NCBI RefSeq assembly: GCF_030269645.1
Contig: NZ_BSTR01000001.1
Coordinates: 361,319 to 425,318, forward strand
Origin: Actinokineospora sp. NBRC 105648
Lineage (GTDB): Bacteria > Actinomycetota > Actinomycetes > Mycobacteriales > Pseudonocardiaceae
DNA length: 64,000 bases
Reading direction: 5' to 3'
In this document: positions 50,569 to 59,158 of the stretch, piece after piece
How the letters are laid out: the number at the start of each line of letters is the position of its first letter
Position numbering within the stretch: the first letter of the stretch is position 1
Made by a program: the position numbers and the translations under genes
The notes under the pieces: generated by a model
Seen by the model: the letters and a program-made list of their open reading frames with translations, nothing else
Told to the model about the DNA's origin: nothing
The model's database searches: none

Positions 50569-53500
50569 TCAGGGTTCGCGGGCCGCTTCCCGCAGCACCG
50601 CTGTCACCTCGACGCGGCTGGTGGCCGCACCTCGGTCATACCCCGTCTCGAACTCCTTGTCCGACAGGCTTCTCCGCGCGGCCGCGGCAATCCGCCGGGC
50701 GTCCGGGCCGCCGCCCCCGCCCCGCACCGCGTGCGCCGCCCCCAGCAGGTACGCGACGCGGTCCGGCCGATCCTCCGCAAGTTCGATCTCCGCCAGCAGT
50801 TCCGCCAGTCCTGTCAGGACAGTCGGTTCCGGTACCGGCGGCAGAATCCGCACCGCCTCCGCGAACCGGTCACGTGCCACACCGACCTGTCCCTCCGCCA
50901 CCTCCACGAATCCCAGTGACGTCACCAGCGGGGCGTATACCCGGTCCGCGCCGTGGCCGGGGAACGCGAACTCGGCGCGGGCCCTGTCCAGCCAGTGGCG
51001 GGCCGTCGCCTGCGACCCCACCCAGCGGTCCACCTCACCCGTCGCCCACAACGCAAGCGTGCGCTGGGCCCGCGCGCCGAGTTCGTCCGCCAGCGCCAGG
51101 GCCGCGTCCAGCTCGCCTCTGGCGCGGTCCACGTCGCCTGTCCTGGCCCGCTCGGTGGCCAGGCGGACCATCAGCAGGGACTGGTCCTCGCGGTCACCCA
51201 GCTCGGCCACCAGCCGCAGAGCCTCCTCCAGCGCGTCGATCACCGAGTCGTGGCCGGGGGTCTCGGCGGCGGCGACCAGGGCCTGCGCCGTGCCCCAGCG
51301 CTCGCCGATGCCGCGGAACAGGTCCGTGGCGGCCTGGTAGGCGGCGGCGGCGCGGTCCGGGCGGGCGAGAGTCATCTCGATACGGCCGCGGTGCAGGTGG
51401 GCGAGGCCGCGGACCCAGGGATCGGGGTCCTCGGCGCGGCGGGCGAGGGAGTCCAGCAGGGAGCTGTCTCCGCCGAGCATGCGGGTGATGGGTTCGAACA
51501 GGCCCAGTGCCGGGTGCGAGAAGGGGAGTCCGGCGCGTTCCATGCCGTCGAGGAGGGCGCGGACCTCGGGCATCCGGGTGTGATCGTCGGCGGTGACCAG
51601 GGTGAGCACACGCGCGGCCGGTGCCGCGTTGGCCGGGTCCAGTGCCAGCGCGCGTTGGGCCCACTGGGCGGCTTCCTGGCGGCGGCCGCTGAGGAACCAG
51701 TACCAGCCGAGGGCGGCCACCAGCCGGGTCGCGATCGCGCCTTCGTCGCGTTCGACGGCCCAGCCCAGCGCGGCCACCAGTTCGTCGTGTTCCGCGGTGA
51801 GCGTGCGCAGCCAGGTGAGCTGGTCGGCCCGGCGCAGCCGTGGTTCGGCCTGCTCGGCGAAGTCCAGGAAGAACTCGGCGTGCGCGCGGCGGACCTGTTC
51901 GGCGTGGTCGGACTGTTCTAGCTTGGCCAGGGCGAACGCCCGCACGGTCTCCAGCATCCGGTATCGCGGCTCGCCGTCGTCGGTGACGGTCAGGAAGGAC
52001 TTGTCCACCAAACCGGTGAGCGGCTCGAACACCGGTGCGCCGCGCAGCCGTTCGACCGTCTCCAGCACGGCGCCGCTGCGGAACACCGAGAACGCGGCAG
52101 CCAGCTCCCGTTCACCCTCGGTCAGCAGCTCCCAGCTCCAGTCGACCACCGCGTGCAGGGTCTGCTGGCGTGGCACGGTGGTGCGGCTGCCCATGGTGAG
52201 CAGCGCGAACCGGTCGTCCAGGCGGTCGCGGACCTGGTCGGGCGACATCGACCGCAGCCGGGTCGCGGCCAGTTCGATGGCCAGCGGCAGCCCGTCCAGG
52301 GCCCGGCAGATGTCCAGGATCACGCCCACGTTCTCCGGGGTGACCCGGAACGAGGGCCGGGCCGCGGCGGCGCGCTCCGCGAACAGCTGGATCACCGGGC
52401 TGTCCATGGCCTGCCCGGCCGGGGTGACCGCTTCGGGCACCGGCATCGGCGAAACGGGCACCAACTGCTCGCCGGTGATGCCGAGCGGCTCGCGGCTGGT
52501 GATCAGCACCCGCAGCCCGGGGCACTGCCCGAGCAGCGTGTCCACCAGGTCGGCCACCGCGCCGACCACCTGCTCGCAGTTGTCCAGCACCAGCAGCGGC
52601 CGCTTGTCCCGCAACGCCTCGACCAGGCGTTCCAGCGGTCCGCGCTGGTCAGCGGCCACCGGGTTGATCAGGCCGCCCGCGCGCAGCCCCAGCGCGGTGA
52701 CCACGGCCCTCGGCACGTCCGCCGGATCGGTCACGGCGGCCAGCTCGACCAGCCACACGCCGTCGGGGGTGGACTCGGCCAGCCGGGCCGCCGACTCCGT
52801 CGCCAACCGCGTCTTGCCCGCCCCGCCCGCCCCGGCCAGGGTGAGCAGCCGGGAGGTCCGCAGCCGCTGCTCGATGTCGGCGACCTCCTGCTCCCGGCCG
52901 ATGAACCGGGTCAGTTGGGCACGCAGGTTGGTGCGCGGCCGGGAGACGGGCGCCGAGCGCGGCTGGGTGTCGGTCTCGCCGCGCAACACGGCCAGGTGGG
53001 CGGCGGCCAGTTCGCGACCGGGGTCCACGCCGAGCTCGTCCGCGAGCAGGTGGCGGCCCTCGTCGTAGCAGGCGAGCGCGTCGGCCTGCCTGCCCGCGCC
53101 ACCCAGCGCCCGGATGAGCTGCGCGCGGGTGCGCTCACGCAGCGGGTGCGCGGTGACGAGCGCCTCCAGCTCGGGGATCAAGCCCGCGCTGTCACCGATG
53201 GACAACTCCGCCTCCACCCGGTCCTCGGTGGCGACCAGCCGCAGCTCCTCCAGCCGGTCACGCTGGCCGCGCACGAACACGGTGTCGTCGAGATCGGCCA
53301 GCGCGCGGCCGCGCCACAGGGCGAGGGCGGCGCGCAGCGAGGCGGCGGCCCGGACGTCGTCCTGGCCGAGCAGGGCGCGCCCCCGGGCCGCCAAGTCCTC
53401 GAACTCCTGGGCGTCGAGCGCGTGCGGCGGCACAGCCAGCCGGTAGGCGCGCGGCCGGGACTCGACCAGGCCGTCGGGCAGCGTGCGCCGCAGCCGCGAC

Positions 53501-53715
53501 ACCAACACCTGCAGGGCGTTCGCGGCCCCGGCCGGGCGTTCACCGTCGTCCCACAGCTCGTCGACGAGCAACTCGCTGGGCACGGGCCTGCCGCCCGCCA
53601 TGGCCAGCCGCACCAGCAGTCCGCGCAGCCTGCTGCCCGGGATCGCCACCCCGGCCCCCGCCTCGGTCCGGACGTCGATCTCCCCGAGGATGCCGACCCG
53701 CACGCCGCTCGCCAC
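50569..53715 (-). CDS. large AfsR/SARP-like regulator with NB-ARC ATPase
   Basis: A 1048-residue protein. The SARP part (about 1-245) comprises a winged helix (VGILGEIDVRTEAGAGVAIP, LQVLVSRLRRTLPDG) and a BTAD domain (HALDAQEFEDLAARGRALLG, ELGVDPGRELAAAHLAVLRG). The NB-ARC/STAND ATPase follows (about 270-560), with RFIGREQEVADIEQRLR, Walker A LTLAGAGGAGKTRLATES and LLVLDNCEQVV as Walker B. The C-terminal 450 residues are Ala/Arg-rich TPR-like helices. Such AfsR-type proteins integrate signals and activate clusters. It is convergent with the glycosyltransferase genes and lies 60 nt after the 3,5-epimerase gene on the same strand. GTG 53715 is the likely start. Confidence 0.9.
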   Translation of the reverse strand: MASGVRVGILGEIDVRTEAGAGVAIPGSRLRGLLVRLAMAGGRPVPSELLVDELWDDGERPAGAANALQVLVSRLRRTLPDGLVESRPRAYRLAVPPHALDAQEFEDLAARGRALLGQDDVRAAASLRAALALWRGRALADLDDTVFVRGQRDRLEELRLVATEDRVEAELSIGDSAGLIPELEALVTAHPLRERTRAQLIRALGGAGRQADALACYDEGRHLLADELGVDPGRELAAAHLAVLRGETDTQPRSAPVSRPRTNLRAQLTRFIGREQEVADIEQRLRTSRLLTLAGAGGAGKTRLATESAARLAESTPDGVWLVELAAVTDPADVPRAVVTALGLRAGGLINPVAADQRGPLERLVEALRDKRPLLVLDNCEQVVGAVADLVDTLLGQCPGLRVLITSREPLGITGEQLVPVSPMPVPEAVTPAGQAMDSPVIQLFAERAAAARPSFRVTPENVGVILDICRALDGLPLAIELAATRLRSMSPDQVRDRLDDRFALLTMGSRTTVPRQQTLHAVVDWSWELLTEGERELAAAFSVFRSGAVLETVERLRGAPVFEPLTGLVDKSFLTVTDDGEPRYRMLETVRAFALAKLEQSDHAEQVRRAHAEFFLDFAEQAEPRLRRADQLTWLRTLTAEHDELVAALGWAVERDEGAIATRLVAALGWYWFLSGRRQEAAQWAQRALALDPANAAPAARVLTLVTADDHTRMPEVRALLDGMERAGLPFSHPALGLFEPITRMLGGDSSLLDSLARRAEDPDPWVRGLAHLHRGRIEMTLARPDRAAAAYQAATDLFRGIGERWGTAQALVAAAETPGHDSVIDALEEALRLVAELGDREDQSLLMVRLATERARTGDVDRARGELDAALALADELGARAQRTLALWATGEVDRWVGSQATARHWLDRARAEFAFPGHGADRVYAPLVTSLGFVEVAEGQVGVARDRFAEAVRILPPVPEPTVLTGLAELLAEIELAEDRPDRVAYLLGAAHAVRGGGGGPDARRIAAAARRSLSDKEFETGYDRGAATSRVEVTAVLREAAREP

Positions 53716-53775
53716 CCGACAATTGTGCCGGTGCGCCGAAATGGCCCGCCGCTGCCGTCACCCAGGGGTGAACGA

Positions 53776-54381
53776 TCACCCGGCGGCGCGCAGCCTGGCC
53801 TCCAGGGCACGGCATTCGTCGTAGGTGGGCAGCAACCCGGCCTGGGCGGCCTCGGCGAGACCCAGCGCCGCCGCGTCCTTGTCCGACATCAGCGGTTCAC
53901 CCGTCAGCCCCCAGTCGATGGCCAGGTCGGGGTCGAGGGCGTTGATGTCGACCTGCGTACCCGGGACGAACTCGGCGGAACACAGGTAACAGACGCAGGC
54001 GTCGTCGGTCAGCGCGAGGAAGCCGTGCCCCAGCCCCTCGGACACGTACACCGCCATGCCGGACTCGGCGTCCAGCCTGGTCATGTCGTGGCGGCCGAAC
54101 GTGGGCGAGCCGAGCCGGGTGTCCACGACCACGTCCAGCACGGCGCCGCGCACACACGTCACCACCTTGGCCTGGCCGGGCGGGGTGAGCGTGCCGTGGA
54201 TGCCGCGCAGCGTCCCCTTGCGGGAACTGGAGAAGTTCACCTGCGCGACCGGGAAGGGCCGCCCCGTCGCCTCCACCACGCGGCTGTGGCGGTGCAGTTC
54301 GAAGAAGGACCCGCGGCGGTCGGCGTACTGCTGCGGTGCGATCAGCCAGGCGCCCGGCACCGCGAGTTCACGAACGTCCAT
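53776..54381 (-). CDS. rmlC: dTDP-4-keto-6-deoxyhexose 3,5-epimerase family enzyme
   Basis: A 201-residue RmlC-type cupin. QVNFSSSRKGTLRGIHGTLT contains the catalytic His62. Also present are GQAKVVTCVRGAVLDVVVD (with Lys72), TRLGSPTFGRHDM and VYVSEGLGHGFLALTDDA. The family epimerises C5 or C3 and C5 of the 4-keto sugar. Together with the 2,3-dehydratase and ketoreductases it points to at least one L-configured 2,6-dideoxysugar, while skipping the epimerase would give D-sugars. It is divergent from the 4-ketoreductase gene (162 nt) and upstream of the AfsR-like gene. Confidence 0.92.
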   Translation of the reverse strand: MDVRELAVPGAWLIAPQQYADRRGSFFELHRHSRVVEATGRPFPVAQVNFSSSRKGTLRGIHGTLTPPGQAKVVTCVRGAVLDVVVDTRLGSPTFGRHDMTRLDAESGMAVYVSEGLGHGFLALTDDACVCYLCSAEFVPGTQVDINALDPDLAIDWGLTGEPLMSDKDAAALGLAEAAQAGLLPTYDECRALEARLRAAG

Positions 54382-54543
54382 AGTGCAGCGAAGGTATGCG
54401 GCCCCGTTCGACTCCCGGTCGAGCCCGCGGGGACCACCGATCGTGGACTCAGGCTTGAACCGGCCGCCCGACCATGGGCCCCGCCTTGCCCGCCACACCG
54501 GCGAGCGGGTCCGGGGCGCACTGGCAGCGGGCGCGGAGGTCTC

Positions 54544-55491
54544 ATGTTCGGCAGTGCCACAAAGCGGGTCGTCGTACTCGGTGGAACGGGTTTCGTCGGC
54601 AGACACGTGTGCGCCGGGTTCCGGCACGCGGACAGCACACGGGAAGTGGTCGCCGTGTCCCGGCGCGCGGCCCCGGTCCCCCCGGGTATCCGACCACTCG
54701 CCCTCGACCTGTGCGCCACCCCACCCGAAACCCTCGCGCGGGCCCTGACCGACGGCGGCCCCGCCGTGGTGGTGAACGCCGCGGGCGCCGTGTGGGCCGC
54801 GTCCGACGAGGAGATGAGCGTCGCCAACGTGGAACTCGTGCGCTGCCTGGTCGAGGCCCTGCGTCTCGCGGGCCCCCGCGTGCGCCTTATCCACCTGGGC
54901 TCCGTCAACGAGTACGCCCCCGCTTACCAGGGCAGCCCGGTGGGCGAAACGACACCGACCACCCCGACGACCACCTACGGCCGCACCAAGCTCCGCGGCA
55001 CCGACCTGGTCCTCGCCGCCGCCCGGCGCGGCGACATCGACGCCCTGGTCCTGCGAATGGCCAATGTGGCCGGCCCGGGGTCGCCTGCCGCGAGCCTGCT
55101 CGGCCGCGTCGCCCAACAACTCCGCCTGGCCTCCCGGGAAGGCCGCACGGCCGAGATCCGCCTCACCCCGCTCCGCGCGGCTCGGGATTTCGTGGACGCC
55201 TCCGACGCGGCCGCGGCCGCGCTTGCCGCCGCCCGGTCCTCGGTCACGGCCCGCGTGGTCAACATTGGCAGCGGGCGCGCTGTTGCGGTCCGTGCCCTGG
55301 TGGAACTGCTGATCAAGGTCAGCGGTGTACAGGCGGAGATCATCGAGCAGCCTGCCGGGGACGGGGTCCAGACGACCCCGCCCGAGTGGCTGGAGGTCGA
55401 CATCCGGCTCGCCCAACGCCTGTTGGGGTGGTTCCCCCGCCGAAACCTGGAGGACTCCGTCACCGATCTGTGGCGAGAACTTCCCGACTGA
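54544..55491 (+). CDS. NDP-hexose 4-ketoreductase (extended SDR)
   Basis: A 315-residue NAD-dependent epimerase/dehydratase-fold enzyme: VVVLGGTGFVGRHVCAGFRH at the N-terminus, LIHLGSVNEYAPAYQGSPVG with the catalytic Ser/Thr region, TTYGRTKLRGTDLVL with Tyr-X3-Lys, and ARDFVDASDAAAAALAAARS. It resembles UrdR/LanR/OleU-type dTDP-4-keto-hexose reductases, the last step of deoxysugar formation. GGAGG lies 4 nt before ATG 54544. Glycosyltransferase D starts 16 nt after its stop, forming a two-gene unit. Confidence 0.9.
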   Translation: MFGSATKRVVVLGGTGFVGRHVCAGFRHADSTREVVAVSRRAAPVPPGIRPLALDLCATPPETLARALTDGGPAVVVNAAGAVWAASDEEMSVANVELVRCLVEALRLAGPRVRLIHLGSVNEYAPAYQGSPVGETTPTTPTTTYGRTKLRGTDLVLAAARRGDIDALVLRMANVAGPGSPAASLLGRVAQQLRLASREGRTAEIRLTPLRAARDFVDASDAAAAALAAARSSVTARVVNIGSGRAVAVRALVELLIKVSGVQAEIIEQPAGDGVQTTPPEWLEVDIRLAQRLLGWFPRRNLEDSVTDLWRELPD

Positions 55492-55507
55492 TCTTAAGGA
55501 ACACCAC

Positions 55508-56707
55508 ATGCGCGTACTTTTCGCTACCTGGACGGGCTCGTCGCATCTGTTCCCGATGGTTCCTCTCGCGTGGGCGGCGATCGCCTCGGGCCACGAGGTT
55601 CGGATGGCGACGCCGCCGTCGTGCACGCAGTCCGTGCTCGGCGCGGGCTTGACGGCGGTTCCAGTCGGGCGGGATGTCTCCCGCGCCGAGCTGGCGCGCC
55701 GCACGGAGGGGTTGTCGGCGTGGTTGGGGGAGAAGCCGCCGTGGCCGCGGGACTGGGCCCGGTCACCGGAGACCCTGGGGGGCGAGGTCGCGGCGGTGTA
55801 CCGGACCCTGGCCGAGAAACAGTTCGCGGTAGCGGATGTGATGATTGGCGACCTGCTGGAGTTCGCCCGTTCTTGGCGACCGGACCTGATCGTGCACGAC
55901 ACGGTGTGCTATGCGGCGACAGTGGTGGGGGCGGTGCTGGGCGTGCCGACCGTGAGCCACATGTTCGGGTCGCCGATGATCACTCGCAATGAGCTGACGG
56001 ACATGACGGGTGCGCCTCTGCCGGGCTACGCGGAGTTGTTCGAGCGCTTCGGTGCCGTGGCCCCGGACGGACCCGAGGCATGGGTTGATCCGTGTCCGCC
56101 CCTGTTGCGTTGGCCCGCGCGGGTTGAACGCACCGATATCCGGTTCGTGCCCTATAACGGGACGGGTGGGGTCGAGCCCGAGTGGATGCGGGAGCGGAAA
56201 CAGCGGGCCCGGGTGTGTTTGACGTGGGGGCTGACAGCGGCGGAAGTGCGGCCGGACAGTATGCCTGGGCCGTTCGAGGCGGCGCTGAAAGCGTTGCTGG
56301 ATGTGGATGTGGATGTCGTGCTGGCGGTGACGGCCGCGCATCGGGGGCTGCTGGGGGAGCTGCCCGAGCAGGTGCGGGTGGTCGAAGGGGTGCCGTTCTC
56401 GTTGTTGCTGAGAAGGTGTGACGCGTTGGTTCACCACGGGGGGACGGGGACAGGGTTGACGGCGGTGGCGGCGGGGGTGCCGCAGTTGATGTTTCCGTTG
56501 GCGCCGGTGTTGGCGGCGTTCGCGGAGAGGGTGGACGCGGCGGGGGCGGGGGTGATGTTGGATCCCGGGGAGGTGGAGGGTGTTGAAGGGGCATTGGAGA
56601 GGGTGTTGGGGGAGGGTGTGCGGGAGCGGACGGGGGAGGTTCGTGCGCATATGGCGGGGGTGGCCGCGCCGGGGAAGGTGTGGGGGGAGTTGGCTGGGTT
56701 GGTGTGA
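55508..56707 (+). CDS. GT1-family glycosyltransferase D
   Basis: A 399-residue GT-B glycosyltransferase: MRVLFATWTGSSHLFPMVPL, AIASGHEVRMATPPSCTQSV, EAWVDPCPPLLRWPARVERT, IRFVPYNGTGGVEPEWMRER, VHHGGTGTGLTAVAAGVPQL. It is longer than transferases A-C and resembles transferase E more, with a segment around EKPPWPRDWARS. The 3' quarter (after about 56430) uses noticeably more G/T-rich codons than the rest of the cluster, as does the DNA that follows. It forms a unit with the 4-ketoreductase. Confidence 0.9.
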   Translation: MRVLFATWTGSSHLFPMVPLAWAAIASGHEVRMATPPSCTQSVLGAGLTAVPVGRDVSRAELARRTEGLSAWLGEKPPWPRDWARSPETLGGEVAAVYRTLAEKQFAVADVMIGDLLEFARSWRPDLIVHDTVCYAATVVGAVLGVPTVSHMFGSPMITRNELTDMTGAPLPGYAELFERFGAVAPDGPEAWVDPCPPLLRWPARVERTDIRFVPYNGTGGVEPEWMRERKQRARVCLTWGLTAAEVRPDSMPGPFEAALKALLDVDVDVVLAVTAAHRGLLGELPEQVRVVEGVPFSLLLRRCDALVHHGGTGTGLTAVAAGVPQLMFPLAPVLAAFAERVDAAGAGVMLDPGEVEGVEGALERVLGEGVRERTGEVRAHMAGVAAPGKVWGELAGLV

Positions 56708-56725
56708 TGCTGTTGGGTTGTGGCC

Positions 56726-56782
56726 TTTGCTTTCTGTTGCGTTGGTTTTGTGGTTCGCGAGTTTTTTGGGTGCTCGATGGGG
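56726..56782 (+). repeat. dispersed repeat, copy 1
   Basis: TTTGCTTTCTGTTGCGTTGG (56726-56745), TGGTTCGCGA (56751-56760) and GCTCGATGGGG (56772-56782) recur in the same order and almost the same spacing at 61441-61499. It follows glycosyltransferase D; the other copy follows the ketoreductase gene. Confidence 0.85.
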
Positions 56783-56837
56783 AGGGTTATTCATAAGGCT
56801 GGACACCACCCTTATGAATAACCCTCCCCATCGAGCA
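56771..56837. repeat. perfect 28-bp inverted repeat (terminator- or MITE-like)
   Basis: Bases 56771-56798 (TGCTCGATGGGGAGGGTTAT then TCATAAGG) are the exact reverse complement of 56810-56837, with an 11-nt loop. It lies between the converging glycosyltransferase D and methyltransferase genes, so it may terminate both. Its length, perfection and AT-rich core are unlike the other terminators here. Confidence 0.9.
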
Positions 56838-57006
56838 GGTTGAGCGGGGCGCGTCGCGTTTGGGCGGTGGTCCTTGTGCTTGTTCCAGGTCCGCCTGCGT
56901 CATGCCGGGGTGGGTTGTGTGGGGCGCGTTGCCTGTCGTCGTGGCTCGGTGCCTTGTCTGGGCTCGTTTGTCTTGTTGTGGTCGTGTTGTGTTGCGGGGG
57001 TGTTTC

Positions 57007-58041
57007 TCAGACACACTCCAGGATGGTCCAGTCGCCCGCGGGTGGGTTGTGTGTGAGCCGGAATCCGGCGCCTTCGAGGAGGCGTTGCCATTCGTTCAGG
57101 GATCGTTCGCGGCCGCCCATGATCACCATCATGTCCAGGTCCAGGAGCTTGGCCGGGTCCCAGGAATTCATCGGCAGCACCACCTGTTCGAGGATCAGCA
57201 GGCGTGCGCCGTGGGTGACGACCTTTCGCAGCCGTTGGAGGAGTTGTCCGGCTGCCTCGTCTGTCCAGTCGTGCAACACCATTTTCAGGATGTAGGTGTC
57301 GCATCCGGTTGGCAGGGGGTCTGTGAAGAAGTCGCCGCCGACGATCTTGGCCCGGTCTCCCACGTCGCGCAATGACGCTCCTGCCACGACGGATGGTCGG
57401 TCGAACAGCACCCCCTGTGCTTCCGGGTAGCGCTCCAGGAGAGACGCCAGGAAGTATCCGCGTCCGCCGCCGATGTCGGCGATTCGGTGGGGTTGGCCGA
57501 AGTCGTGGCGTTCGAGGTAGCGGGTTCCCAGTCGCCTGCTGATTCCCGTCATGGCCGCATCGAAGATCCGGCCCGCTGTCGTGTCCGAGGCCAGGTAGTC
57601 CCAGAAGGACAGACCGTGGACGTGGTCGAACGCGGGCTTGCCGGTCCGCACGCTGTGGGTCAGGGCGGTGAAGGCCCGGTTGAAGCGTTCCGAGCCGTCC
57701 AGCAGGATGGCGTCGCGCACGCTGTCCTGGACGTCCTCGCGCAAGCCTTCTGCCAGCTCTGTCAGGCTGAAAACCTCGGGTGAGACCTCGCGGAACAACC
57801 CCAGCAGGGCGGCGAAGCGCAGTACCCGGTGGAGTTGGGTCGGGTCGCATCCGACCTTGTCGGCGATTTCCGATACCGGCAGCGGGCCACCGGCCAGTAC
57901 GTCCGCCACGCCGAGTTCGGCCAGCGTGTGCACCACGGCCGTGAACCGCTGGCCGTTCGCCAGGAGCATCAGCTTCAGCCGGGCGGGTACCGGGCCGTCG
58001 GGGGTGACGAGGTCCAGGGCGGGGCTGGTCGCGTCAGGCAT
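57007..58041 (-). CDS. SAM-dependent O-methyltransferase (DnrK/TcmO-like)
   Basis: A 344-residue class I methyltransferase of the plant-type O-methyltransferase family. The N-terminal dimerisation winged helix (about 20-100) contains VLAGGPLPVSEIADKVGCDP. The SAM-binding motif is RIADIGGGRGYFLASLLERY. The catalytic His region is ILKMVLHDWTDEAAGQLLQR and the post-motif is ARLLILEQVVLP. Relatives methylate phenols of anthracyclines and tetracenomycins or sugar hydroxyls. It is last in a leftward operon with glycosyltransferase E and the acyl-CoA-dehydrogenase-like hydroxylase, overlapping the latter by 8 nt. Confidence 0.9.
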   Translation of the reverse strand: MPDATSPALDLVTPDGPVPARLKLMLLANGQRFTAVVHTLAELGVADVLAGGPLPVSEIADKVGCDPTQLHRVLRFAALLGLFREVSPEVFSLTELAEGLREDVQDSVRDAILLDGSERFNRAFTALTHSVRTGKPAFDHVHGLSFWDYLASDTTAGRIFDAAMTGISRRLGTRYLERHDFGQPHRIADIGGGRGYFLASLLERYPEAQGVLFDRPSVVAGASLRDVGDRAKIVGGDFFTDPLPTGCDTYILKMVLHDWTDEAAGQLLQRLRKVVTHGARLLILEQVVLPMNSWDPAKLLDLDMMVIMGGRERSLNEWQRLLEGAGFRLTHNPPAGDWTILECV

Positions 58042-59158
58042 CGTCGTGTTCTCCGTTTTCCATGAGGTGGGTGGCGAAAACCCCGGCGGCCGGGCCGAAC
58101 TGGAGTACCGCGTGTCCGGCCGCGCAGTTGACGTCTCGCCAGGCGCGCTGGACCGGGTGGTGTGCGTGTTGGGAGCGGGCGCCGCCCGCTCGGAACAGCC
58201 TGTCCACGGCGGAGCCGAGGAGTTCGGCGGCGAACGCGAAGTCCCTGGGCGTGCGGGAGAGTTCGAGGTCGGTCAGCGCGCCCCGGTCGGCGGTGGACGC
58301 CGCGCGTTCCAGGAGTAGTTGGGCGCTGTCGATTTCCGTGCCCGCCCGGGCCAGGGCCGTCTGGACGGCCGGGTTCGCCCGGGCCTGTTTGCCGTTGACC
58401 TCTGTCTTCACCGCCAGTCGTTCCGCTGAGATCCGCAGGGCGGACCGGGCCGCGCCCAGTACCGGGGCGACGAACGTCAGACCGTTGACGGCCTTGAACG
58501 GGACCAGTGGCCGTCCCACGTCGACCTTCCCCGCCATCAGGTCACTGTGCGCGGCCGTCAGGTGCTCGGGCACGTACACGTCTTCGAGTTCGACCGCGTT
58601 GCTGCCGGTGCCTGCGAGGCCGACGTTGTCCCAGGTCTTCAGTACCCGGTAATGGGCGCGCGGCACCATGAAGAACCGGTATTCCCGCTCCGGTGTCAGG
58701 GCGCCGAGCAGAGTCCATGCCGAGTGGTCCACGCCGCTGGCGAACGGCCAGGTGCCGGTGAGGCGGTAGCCGGAAGTCGATCGCGACACCTGGCCTGTGG
58801 GTGCGATGGACCCCGCGAGCAGCTCGTTGGGGCCGTCGTCCCAGATCTCCGCGCATCCCGCCGCAGGCAGGTGGGCGGCCATGCGGCCGACGATGGCGTG
58901 GACGGCCGCGTTCCAGGCCGTCGAGGCGCAGCTTTCGCCGACCTCGGCGACAGCGCGCAGCAGAGCGATGTAGGTTCCCCCGGCGCCGCCCCATCGTGCG
59001 GGTACGAGGTGGCGGGCGAATCCCGCGCCGCGCAGGGCGGCGACGACGTCGTCGGGCAGGGTGCGGGCCGACTCGGTCCGGTCGGCGAGGCGGGCCGCGA
59101 CGATGCCGACTCCGGTGGCGCGGGGGGTCGGGGCGACGGCTGGTTCGACGATGGTCAC
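58034..59158 (-). CDS. flavin-dependent hydroxylase, acyl-CoA dehydrogenase fold (HsaA/ActVA-Orf5 type)
   Basis: A 374-residue group D flavoprotein: PARWGGAGGTYIALLRAVAE, STAWNAAVHAIVGRMAAHLP, TGTWPFASGVDHSAWTLLGA, WDNVGLAGTGSNAVELEDVY, and the C-terminal HHPVQRAWRDVNCAAGH region characteristic of the PF08028-type C-terminal domain. These enzymes use reduced FMN or FAD from a separate reductase to hydroxylate aromatic rings. NDP-sugar N-oxygenases share the fold, but no aminotransferase for an aminosugar is seen, so an aromatic substrate is more likely. No flavin reductase gene is in the window. The GTG start overlaps the glycosyltransferase E stop (GTGA). Confidence 0.82.
   Translation of the reverse strand: MTIVEPAVAPTPRATGVGIVAARLADRTESARTLPDDVVAALRGAGFARHLVPARWGGAGGTYIALLRAVAEVGESCASTAWNAAVHAIVGRMAAHLPAAGCAEIWDDGPNELLAGSIAPTGQVSRSTSGYRLTGTWPFASGVDHSAWTLLGALTPEREYRFFMVPRAHYRVLKTWDNVGLAGTGSNAVELEDVYVPEHLTAAHSDLMAGKVDVGRPLVPFKAVNGLTFVAPVLGAARSALRISAERLAVKTEVNGKQARANPAVQTALARAGTEIDSAQLLLERAASTADRGALTDLELSRTPRDFAFAAELLGSAVDRLFRAGGARSQHAHHPVQRAWRDVNCAAGHAVLQFGPAAGVFATHLMENGEHDDA

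Noticed and set aside
58034..59158. Sugar N-oxygenase (nitrososynthase)
   Set aside because: The fold fits, but there is no aminotransferase or C-methyltransferase for an amino sugar in the window. The operon partners suggest ring hydroxylation.
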